From positions 1 through 64,000 of the forward strand of contig JAFQMF010000014.1 of assembly GCA_017396395.1 (NCBI GenBank): DNA of 64,000 bases, written 5' to 3'. The notes under the pieces are model-generated. The model saw only the letters and a program-made list of their open reading frames with translations. It had not been told where the DNA came from and searched no databases. Every line of letters begins with the position of its first letter. The first letter of the stretch is position 1. The position numbers and the translations under genes are program-made. This document shows, one piece after another, positions 1 through 6,599 of the stretch. Origin of the DNA: Clostridia bacterium (lineage in GTDB: Bacteria; Bacillota; Clostridia; RUG12999).

Positions 1-2045
1 GTTCATTAGTTTATGAAAAGTGGTATAATTATACAGTAACACTTGGCTATAAAGAAGATGTAGGTCTTACAGTTTCTCTTGGTGCAGATGATACTGCATT
101 TCCTGAAACAACAAATTCTACAACAACACTTCCTTTAACAGTGGATGAGCTTTCTGCTCTTTCTGCTACAGATGTTAGCCTTGTAATTTCTGCCACAGGT
201 AACACACAGATTGCAGGTGCTAACAGATATGTATATATTAAGGATGTTGCTGAAGTAGATAATGGACCATATACAGTTACATTTGAAGGTTTAGGTAAAG
301 GTACACTTACAACAACTTCTGTAGAAGTTGAAAAAGGTGCTACTCTTACATCAGAGCCAACCTTTACATCATATGATAACAATAACTTCTATATCATAGG
401 TTATAAAATTGGTGATACAGCATACACTTGGGACCAGCTTAAGACTCTTCCAATTAACGAAGATACAACAGTAACTGTTCTTATTAAGGAAAAAGCGTTC
501 TCAAACGGCGAATATGATTTTTCTGCTATGACTGCAGATGCACTTAGTGTATCTCCCTTCAGCGGATGGTCTTCAGCTTTTGTTCAGGGTAAAGGTATTG
601 AAATGATGAACTGGCCTTCTAGAAGCCTTGAAGCGAACTTTATTGAAGATACTGCAAATCAGGGTATGGAAATTGAGTTCACATATACTCAGTCAGCAGG
701 TACAGTTCCTTTTGACGCAACTTTCCAGAACAGCTCAAGTGCAACTATTCAGAACTGGTATCAGCAGGCAAATTCCATTTTTGTTAAAGGCAACAATGAT
801 AATGCTGCATTAGAAAATGTGAATGCAGGTGCTGATGGTCAGGAACATACACTTAAGTTTATTATTGATGATACTAATAACAAAATGTACGTTGTAAAAG
901 ACGGCGTTATTGGTGCAACATCAAATCTTGATTCTTATGCAACATTAGCTGACGGACTTATCAAAAAGATTGCTATGACAGCAAAGGGCAGAGTAAATGA
1001 GAATGATTCCTTCGTAATTAAAAAGATTAATATTACAAGATATGCTACAATGACAGCTGCTCCTAAGCTTACTGTTGAAAACGGCGGTGTTGCTAGTGTA
1101 ACCGGCGACAGAATTCTTACAAATGAGATTTATATGCCTGCAGGTACTAAAGCTACACTTATTGCTGATTTATCCGAAGGTCAGAACTTTACAAACTGGA
1201 CAGGTAACGTAGAACCTGCAGATGCAGCAACAACTGTATTCACAATGGGTGACAGAGACGCTACAGTTACTGCAAACAGTGCACTTTCTAAAGTTACTGC
1301 TACATTCGTAGTTGATTCCGAAAAGGCTGATTACGTTGGCGAGCTTGTACAGGAAATTGACTATGGTACAGCTGCTACAGCTCCCACAGTTACAGCTAAA
1401 GAAGGTTACACATTCACAGGTTGGGATGTTGACCCTGCTACAGCAATTACAGAGAATACAACATATACAGCTCAGTTCACTGCTGTTAACAAGTACACTA
1501 TCACATTTGAAGTTGGCGAAAACGGTACTGTAACATTTGGTGATGAAGTGGTTTATGTATTTGAAGGCAATATGCCTACTCCTCCTACAGTAGTTGGTAA
1601 AACAGGCTGGGAATTTAAAGGATGGGATAAAGAAATCGTTGCAGCAACAGGTGATGTAACTTATACAGCTGTATATGAACAAACAATTTCTCCAATTCTT
1701 ACAACAACAGCTGATTCCGGTTACTATGGTGAATTAGATGCTCCTGTAGAAGGCGAAGCTATTTTCAACGTATTCTTTGAAAACTATAACGAATTTGTTA
1801 ATGTTGAAAAGTACGGTATCTTCCTTTATGTATCAGGTATGGAAGAAAACGGTAAGAACCTTGAAGCAGCAACAGCTGACGAACTTGTATCTTCACTTGG
1901 TAAGTTCTATGGTTTAGTAACAGGCATTAACGATTTAGATGCAATAATTATTGGTAAAGCTTTCGTTGTTATTAACGGACAGACACATTATGGAGCTCTT
2001 AAGTCAGTAGCTGTTGATACAGCTAAATGGCTTGGTACAAAATAA
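1..2045 (+). CDS. Large repeat-containing surface protein, 5' end outside window
   Basis: The reading frame is open from base 3 to the stop at 2043-2045, so the start and any signal peptide lie left of the window; 680 residues are visible. The first in-frame start-like codon, GTG 141, is internal. The middle part (about bases 500-1050) looks like a beta-rich, lectin- or laminin-G-like module. Between about 1270 and 1690 are two InlB-type B-repeats (Listeria-Bacteroides repeat, Flg_new), recognisable by GYTFTGWD and GWEFKGWD. A C-terminal region of about 110 residues is unrecognised. No LPXTG sorting motif or C-terminal membrane anchor is seen. The protein is Thr/Ala-rich with very few charged clusters, as expected for a secreted or surface adhesin. 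The next gene starts 35 bases downstream, so the two are probably cotranscribed. Family assignment rests on the repeats; the ligand is unknown. Confidence 0.85.
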   Translation, partial: SLVYEKWYNYTVTLGYKEDVGLTVSLGADDTAFPETTNSTTTLPLTVDELSALSATDVSLVISATGNTQIAGANRYVYIKDVAEVDNGPYTVTFEGLGKGTLTTTSVEVEKGATLTSEPTFTSYDNNNFYIIGYKIGDTAYTWDQLKTLPINEDTTVTVLIKEKAFSNGEYDFSAMTADALSVSPFSGWSSAFVQGKGIEMMNWPSRSLEANFIEDTANQGMEIEFTYTQSAGTVPFDATFQNSSSATIQNWYQQANSIFVKGNNDNAALENVNAGADGQEHTLKFIIDDTNNKMYVVKDGVIGATSNLDSYATLADGLIKKIAMTAKGRVNENDSFVIKKINITRYATMTAAPKLTVENGGVASVTGDRILTNEIYMPAGTKATLIADLSEGQNFTNWTGNVEPADAATTVFTMGDRDATVTANSALSKVTATFVVDSEKADYVGELVQEIDYGTAATAPTVTAKEGYTFTGWDVDPATAITENTTYTAQFTAVNKYTITFEVGENGTVTFGDEVVYVFEGNMPTPPTVVGKTGWEFKGWDKEIVAATGDVTYTAVYEQTISPILTTTADSGYYGELDAPVEGEAIFNVFFENYNEFVNVEKYGIFLYVSGMEENGKNLEAATADELVSSLGKFYGLVTGINDLDAIIIGKAFVVINGQTHYGALKSVAVDTAKWLGTK

Positions 2046-2080
2046 TTAAGTGATTAGTCCTTGAAAGGAGACATATTATT

Positions 2081-2233
2081 ATGAAAAAAGTATTTCAGGC
2101 ACCTGTAGCACAGGTGGTAAAATTCAATGCTCCTGACGTAATTTGCACAAGTACTCCTGTTGAGCCTACTGTTCTTGCTAACAATGGCGGAAACAATATA
2201 GGAACTCAAGATTACGCAGATTTACTTGGCTAA
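2081..2233 (+). CDS. 50-aa small peptide, candidate RiPP precursor
   Basis: The short frame has an ATG at 2081 and a good ribosome site (GAAAGGAG, 2063-2070). The peptide begins MKKVFQAPVAQVVKF and ends in GTQDYADLLG. It has one Cys (residue 22, in DVICTSTP) and a Gly/Asn-rich stretch near residues 34-41. The N-terminal FxxP (FQAP, residues 5-8) resembles the aromatic-x-x-Pro leader motif that PqqD-like recognition proteins bind in lasso precursors. A PqqD-like protein, an HprK-like kinase, a peptidase and an exporter follow in the same operon. The start (MKK, aromatic, xxP) resembles small proteins I have seen often in gut Clostridia and whose role is unclear to me. The gene is supported by its ribosome site, operon position and family-like start; the precursor role is inference. 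Confidence 0.68.
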   Translation: MKKVFQAPVAQVVKFNAPDVICTSTPVEPTVLANNGGNNIGTQDYADLLG

Positions 2234-2268
2234 TTTTTAGGATTATTGAGTAAATGACCTTATGCAAA

Positions 2269-2415
2269 CATAACCACCCGCCAGGCGGGTGGTTATGATT
2301 GTCTAAAGGCTTCTCTGCAGGGAGTGAAGCCTTTAAAAAAGGTATATCAAAAACTAATAAACCCCACTAGAAGGGAAGGGGCTTAATCCTTTCCCTAACC
2401 TTTGGGGAAAGGATT
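2269..2415 (+). other. Three consecutive stem-loops between peptide and enzyme genes
   Basis: Three separate inverted repeats fill this gap. The first has perfect 14-base arms, CATAACCACCCGCC at 2269-2282 and its complement at 2284-2297, and is far more GC-rich than its surroundings. The second pairs AAAGGCTTC 2305-2313 with GAAGCCTTT 2326-2334. The third pairs AATCCTTTCCC 2385-2395 with GGGAAAGGATT 2405-2415. None is followed by a proper T-run, so they are not standard terminators. They could stabilise the 3' end of the peptide message or lower readthrough into the enzyme genes, a common way to make more precursor than enzyme. Confidence 0.7.
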
Positions 2416-2450
2416 AAAAACTACATGACAGATAAAATGGAGGTATATCC

Positions 2451-2891
2451 ATGAAAAAAATTATAGTTTTATTAATGATTTTTATAATGGCAGTATCCAT
2501 TACTGCTTTTGCAACAGAAAATATCAGCGTTTATATAGGCAACAAAAAACTTGAGTTTGATGTACAGCCTCAGTTAATTAATGACAGAACTATGGTACCT
2601 ATGCGTAAAATTTTTGAAAGCTTAGGTGCTGAGGTAACATGGGTTGGAGAGGCAGAAACTATTGTAGCAACTCGTGATTCACAGATTATAGTTATGGAAA
2701 TAGGAAAATTAAGCTTTACCGTTACAGACGTAAAAACTGAAGTAACAAAAGAAGTTATTCTTGATGTTCCCCCTCAGTTAGTAGAGAGCAGAACTCTTGT
2801 TCCTGTTCGTGCCATTTCAGAAACCTTTGGTTATACTGTAAACTGGGATGATGCTACCACAACCGTAACTATTTTAAGACCTGCGGCTTAA
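2451..2891 (+). CDS. Secreted stalk-domain protein (copper amine oxidase N-terminal-like)
   Basis: The 146-residue protein has a signal peptide (MKKIIVLLMIFIMAVSITAFA, written here as residues 1 to about 21, hydrophobic core 4-20). Two copies of the Cu_amine_oxidN1 (stalk) repeat follow: one with RTMVPMRKIFESLGAEVTW, the other with RTLVPVRAISETFGYTVNW. No amine oxidase catalytic domain is present. In Clostridia such domains form small cell-surface modules. The ribosome site GGAGG lies just upstream of ATG 2451. The stop is one base before the kinase gene, so this gene is translationally coupled to the modification cassette, an unusual partner for cytoplasmic enzymes. It may act outside the cell on the exported product or as a wall attachment; its role is unknown. 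Confidence 0.85.
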   Translation: MKKIIVLLMIFIMAVSITAFATENISVYIGNKKLEFDVQPQLINDRTMVPMRKIFESLGAEVTWVGEAETIVATRDSQIIVMEIGKLSFTVTDVKTEVTKEVILDVPPQLVESRTLVPVRAISETFGYTVNWDDATTTVTILRPAA

Positions 2892-2892
2892 T

Positions 2893-3588
2893 ATGTTTTA
2901 TATAAAATTAGCAGACTTAAAAATTAAAATTGAAAATAAATATGAATATATTTCAGATATGTGCAAGGATTATTTAACAGACGGGGGAAATGAAAATTTC
3001 TCCCTTTCTGTCACACAGGAGGAGATACTCCGAGAACAGGCAGGACAGGAAGGATTTCCTTTAGGGTATTTAGAAAGCCTTGCAATTTACCGCAAAATAG
3101 CTGAAATGCTTCCTGCATACGGAGGTTTTTTAATGCATGGTGCGGTAATTACCTATGAGGATACGGGGATAGCTTTTCTTGCACGCTCAGGCGTAGGAAA
3201 GACTACCCATATTGTAAATTGGAAAAAACTATTTGGTGATAAAGTAAAACCTGTTAACGGGGACAAGCCTTTGGTACGGCTTATTGATAACAACGTATTT
3301 GTTTATGGTACGCCCTGGGCAGGAAAAGAAAATGTTCATCGAAACACACGGGCAATACTGAAAAAGATTTGCTTTATTGAAAGAGATGTTAACAGTAGTG
3401 TAACAGAAATCTCTAAAAAAGAGGCATTTGAAAGATTTTTGCCTCAGGTATATCTTGATAAAAACTATACCGCATTTGGAGTTATTGATGAATGTTTTAA
3501 AAAGTGTGAATTTTATTTAATTAAATGTAATAGGGATATTTCGTCAGCACAAACTGCATTTGACGGAATAATGACAAAGGGGTTATAA
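2893..3588 (+). CDS. HprK-like (HPr serine kinase-type) P-loop protein
   Basis: The protein of 231 residues carries the P-loop ARSGVGKTTH at about 97-106, preceded by FLMHGAVI at 79-86, and a downstream GTPWAGKE. This order (hydrophobic strand with HGA, P-loop, then GTPWxGKE) is that of the HprK/PEPCK-like kinases found in peptide-modification clusters, not of housekeeping HprK, which is about 310 residues and has an N-terminal DRTGG domain. Family knowledge: PadeK-type kinases phosphorylate a Ser near the C terminus of lasso precursors. There is no obvious ribosome site before ATG 2893, and the gene appears coupled to the preceding stop. It ends one base before the PqqD gene. A kinase acting on the small peptide at 2081 is inferred; that peptide has one Ser (residue 24) and several Thr. 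Confidence 0.83.
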   Translation: MFYIKLADLKIKIENKYEYISDMCKDYLTDGGNENFSLSVTQEEILREQAGQEGFPLGYLESLAIYRKIAEMLPAYGGFLMHGAVITYEDTGIAFLARSGVGKTTHIVNWKKLFGDKVKPVNGDKPLVRLIDNNVFVYGTPWAGKENVHRNTRAILKKICFIERDVNSSVTEISKKEAFERFLPQVYLDKNYTAFGVIDECFKKCEFYLIKCNRDISSAQTAFDGIMTKGL

Positions 3589-3589
3589 A

Positions 3590-3856
3590 ATGAGAGTAAA
3601 AGAAGGGTTTGTTCTTCATACGGTTTGTGATGAAAATCTTGTTGTTCCAATCGGTAAGGCAACAGAGGAATTTCACGGAATGATAAGGCTTAACGATACA
3701 GGTGCCTTTCTTTGGAAGCTTATGGACTCTGAGTTTTCTAAAGAAACTTTAGTTACGGCACTTCTTTCTGAATATGATGTGGAGCAGAAGGAAGCACAGG
3801 ATACTGTAGAGGCATTTTTGAACAATTTAATAGAAAACGGAATTATACAAAAGTGA
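3590..3856 (+). CDS. PqqD family protein (RiPP recognition element)
   Basis: At 88 residues this is the length of a free-standing PqqD-like chaperone. It shows the family pattern: N-terminal beta strands (GFVLHTVCDENLVVPIG), the signature LNDTGAFLWKLM at about 43-54, then helices ending in LNNLIENGIIQK. Family knowledge: PqqD and the B1 protein of lasso clusters form a winged-helix-like fold that binds the leader of a ribosomal peptide and hands it to modifying enzymes. The stop overlaps the GTG start of the peptidase gene by four bases. Its presence makes a peptide substrate in this operon likely; the best candidate is the gene at 2081. Confidence 0.88.
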   Translation: MRVKEGFVLHTVCDENLVVPIGKATEEFHGMIRLNDTGAFLWKLMDSEFSKETLVTALLSEYDVEQKEAQDTVEAFLNNLIENGIIQK

Positions 3857-4281
3857 AGGAAACAAGTATTAAGCAGGAACTAAAAGAGGGTAAAACCGTA
3901 ATTTATTATACTATGGGTATTAGTATGGAGCCTCTATTAAAGGCAAGAAGAACTCATGTAGTTCTTACACCTGTGTCAAAACCCCAAAAGTACGATATCC
4001 TTCTTTATGAAAGACAAGACGGAAAATATGTTCTTCACAGACTTTTGAATATTAAAAATGACTTTTTTTATATTCGCGGAGACAATACCTTTTACTTGGA
4101 AAAAATTCACCCAAGTCAGATTATAGGTAAAGTATCCAGAGTCTATCGAAATGGAAGATACATAGATGTAGAAAAAAGCTTTATTTACAAGGTATATGTT
4201 TTGGTAAACATATGGAGTTATCCTTTAAGATTTTTCCGTTACAAGCTTAAAAAACTTCGTGCAAGAAAGCAACGGGGGTAA
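3853..4281 (+). CDS. S24/S26 family peptidase, signal-peptidase-like
   Basis: This 142-residue protein starts at GTG 3853, overlapping the PqqD stop. It has the signal-peptidase nucleophile motif GISMEPLL (Ser at residue 24), then YDILLYE, VLHRL with His 62, and the GDN box at 76-78. The position usually held by Lys in bacterial leader peptidase is occupied by His, the Ser-His arrangement of the archaeal/ER and SipW type. There is no clear N-terminal membrane segment; a weakly hydrophobic stretch lies near the C terminus (KVYVLVNIWSYPLRFF) before a Lys/Arg-rich tail. It sits where lasso clusters have the B2 leader protease, so leader removal is a reasonable guess. A LexA-type regulator is less likely because there is no N-terminal DNA-binding domain. 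Confidence 0.82.
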   Translation: MKETSIKQELKEGKTVIYYTMGISMEPLLKARRTHVVLTPVSKPQKYDILLYERQDGKYVLHRLLNIKNDFFYIRGDNTFYLEKIHPSQIIGKVSRVYRNGRYIDVEKSFIYKVYVLVNIWSYPLRFFRYKLKKLRARKQRG

Positions 4282-4288
4282 AATGCTT

Positions 4289-5434
4289 ATGAATAAAAAA
4301 ATATTAAATACAACAAGTGATTTGTTATATTTGGTAAAGTGCGTTTTAAATGGTAATAAGGCTGACAAAAACCTTATCAATACCGAACTAAAAAATATAT
4401 ATTTAATTGCAAAAGCTCACAATCTTTCTGCAATAGTTGCCTATGCTTTTTCAGATATGGATACTCAAGACTTTGCACCTGAAGAGCAAAAGGTAATTTC
4501 AGCCTTTATGGATGAAAAAAATAAGGCTAAGAGGAATATGGTGTTATTTGAGCTTGAGCGTAATGCCCTGACAGACTTTTTTGAGGAGCAGGGCATTTTG
4601 TATATGCTGATGAAGGGTGCGCTGATAAGCAAGCTGTACCCTAAAGCTTTTATGCGTCAGATGGTGGATAACGACATCTGGTTTGATATAGCCTATGGGG
4701 AAAAAGTCATAGAGTGGTTTAAAAATAGGGAATATAATTGTAAAGTGGAAGACACAACTATTCATTATACATTTACTAAAGCACCTGTGCTGAATTTTGA
4801 ACTGCATTATGCTCCTTTATTTGCTAAATTCTGGAACAACACTTTTCATGAGTACTATAAAGAAAAATTTGAAAACCTTATAGCTAATCATAAAGAAGGT
4901 TGTGTCCTTAAATTTTCAGATGAAGATTTTTTTGTTTATATTTTTGCACATGCATATAAGCACTACAGCAACAGAGGTACAGGACTTCGCACCCTTGTGG
5001 ATATTTACCTTTTAAACAAAGAATATTCTAAAAAAATTAATATGGAATATGTAAATCAGCAATTTGAAATTCTTGGTATAACGGAGTTTGCAAATGATAT
5101 TATAAACCTTACGCATACTATCTTTCAAGGAAATGGAAATTTAAATAATAAACAAAAAAATATCCTTTCATTTGTTTCAGTAAGCAATGCTTACGGAAAC
5201 AGCTACTCCATGGAATTAAACAAAATTAAGAAAGTAACAAACAGTTCAGCTAAAATTAATATATTTGTTAAGATTAAATATATTTTAAAGCGAATTTTCC
5301 CAAGTGTTAAAAATTTAGATATAAAATATAAAAATGAGAAAAAATATAAAATTCCCATAATTTACATATGCAGATTTGTACGGGGATTTGGACGTGGGCT
5401 GAAAGAGTTAAAATCAATTATTAAAATAAAGTAA
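4289..5434 (+). CDS. Nucleotidyltransferase family protein, copy 1 (NTP_transf_5-like)
   Basis: I chose ATG 4289 because the resulting 381-residue protein aligns from its first residue with the neighbouring paralogue (both reach the Cys of YLVKC/YLIDC at residue 18) and because GGGGG at 4274-4278 is 10 bases upstream; ATG 4283 and GTG 4259 are also in frame. The core is MLMKGALISKLYP followed by FMRQMVDNDIWFD (about 106-133), the KG and D-x-D signature of the uncharacterised nucleotidyltransferase family PF14907. The C-terminal 100 residues are Lys-rich. Related proteins occur in lasso clusters and have been linked to nucleotide-type modification of peptides. The substrate is unknown. Confidence 0.85.
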   Translation: MNKKILNTTSDLLYLVKCVLNGNKADKNLINTELKNIYLIAKAHNLSAIVAYAFSDMDTQDFAPEEQKVISAFMDEKNKAKRNMVLFELERNALTDFFEEQGILYMLMKGALISKLYPKAFMRQMVDNDIWFDIAYGEKVIEWFKNREYNCKVEDTTIHYTFTKAPVLNFELHYAPLFAKFWNNTFHEYYKEKFENLIANHKEGCVLKFSDEDFFVYIFAHAYKHYSNRGTGLRTLVDIYLLNKEYSKKINMEYVNQQFEILGITEFANDIINLTHTIFQGNGNLNNKQKNILSFVSVSNAYGNSYSMELNKIKKVTNSSAKINIFVKIKYILKRIFPSVKNLDIKYKNEKKYKIPIIYICRFVRGFGRGLKELKSIIKIK

Positions 5435-5450
5435 GGGTTATGCAATAATT

Positions 5451-6590
5451 ATGACGGAACAATTATTTGTTGTTATGCAAGATATAGTTTATCTTATAGA
5501 TTGCGTTTCAATGGAAAAGAAAGCTGATATTTCTCGGCTTAAATGCCAACTTAATACTATTTATAATTTTGCTAAACTAAACAGCTTATCGGCACTGATA
5601 GCCTATGCTTTTGAGGATGCTTTAAAATATTCTGACAGGGACAAGTCTGCTATTGTAGCATTTGAAGAAGAAAAAAACATAGCTATGCGTAATATGGTGC
5701 TCTTTGAACTGGAAAGAAATTGTCTTGTTGATTTTTTAAAGAAAAACGACATATTTCATATGATACTTAAAGGGGTACATATAAGCGATTTATATCCAAA
5801 ACCTTTTATGCGTCAGGTGGCAGACAATGATATCTGGTTTGACAAGTCATATGAAAATCAGGTTGTCAGCTGGTTTAAGGACAGGGGATATACTTGTAAA
5901 ATGAACGCTCCCGTTCATTATGAATTCACAAAAGAACCAGTGCTTAACTTTGAAATGCATCACACCTCTCTTTTTTCAAAAAGCGGATATGATGTTTTCT
6001 ATGAATATTATAACGAAAAGCTTCAAAGCCTTGTTTTAAACAGCAAAGACTTTCAACTGAATTTTTCTGATGAAGATTTTTATGTGTATATAATTTGTCA
6101 CAGTTATAAGCATTATACTGAGGCAGGGACAGGCTTTCGAACATTAGTTGATTTGTTTTTCTTAAATAAAAAACTTTCAGAAAAGCTTAATCGTGATTAT
6201 ATAGACAGTCAGCTTAAAAAGCTGGGCATTTACGATTTCGAACAAAGCTTGCAGGAAATTTGCAAAGCGGTTTTCTTAAAGAAAAGCTTAGATGAAAAAA
6301 ATAAAAAAATGCTTTTGTACATATTAAACGCAGGAACTTATGGAGATAGAGTTACCAATATGTCCAACAAAATAAAAAGGGTAACGGGGGGAAAGGTTAA
6401 TGCCTTTACAAAGGCTAAATATATTCTTTCAAGAGTGTTTCCAAAGCCTGAAATAATTAAGGAAAGATATGGTAAAATAGGTATAGTGTTATTACCTGTA
6501 TTTTACTTAATTCGTATTTTGCAGTGCATTTTTAAGGGATTTTCAAAAGGGTTAAATGAAATCAGGTGGATTTTAAAGGCAAAACAATAG
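5451..6590 (+). CDS. Nucleotidyltransferase family protein, copy 2 (NTP_transf_5-like)
   Basis: At 379 residues it is a tandem paralogue of the gene just upstream. Shared blocks run through the whole length, for example NMVLFELERN, LYPKxFMRQ, DNDIWFD, EPVLNFE against APVLNFE, FSDEDF, and GTGxRTLVD. The catalytic-looking KG (107-108) and DNDIWFD (125-131) are intact in both copies, so neither looks like a decaying duplicate. The start ATG 5451 lies 16 bases after the previous stop. Two active copies suggest two modification sites or a heterodimer; this is inference. The product has no membrane segments and should be cytoplasmic. Confidence 0.85.
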   Translation: MTEQLFVVMQDIVYLIDCVSMEKKADISRLKCQLNTIYNFAKLNSLSALIAYAFEDALKYSDRDKSAIVAFEEEKNIAMRNMVLFELERNCLVDFLKKNDIFHMILKGVHISDLYPKPFMRQVADNDIWFDKSYENQVVSWFKDRGYTCKMNAPVHYEFTKEPVLNFEMHHTSLFSKSGYDVFYEYYNEKLQSLVLNSKDFQLNFSDEDFYVYIICHSYKHYTEAGTGFRTLVDLFFLNKKLSEKLNRDYIDSQLKKLGIYDFEQSLQEICKAVFLKKSLDEKNKKMLLYILNAGTYGDRVTNMSNKIKRVTGGKVNAFTKAKYILSRVFPKPEIIKERYGKIGIVLLPVFYLIRILQCIFKGFSKGLNEIRWILKAKQ

Positions 6591-6599
6591 GAGTTTGGT

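Noticed and set aside
1170-1682. A 170-residue open frame on the minus strand within the surface protein gene
   Set aside because: It is rich in Cys and Ser as expected from reading Thr/Ala codons backwards, has no ribosome site, and lies wholly within a well-supported gene.
2893-3588. Housekeeping HPr kinase/phosphorylase
   Set aside because: It lacks the N-terminal domain and the usual length of about 310 residues, and lies in a peptide-modification cassette far from the HPr gene.
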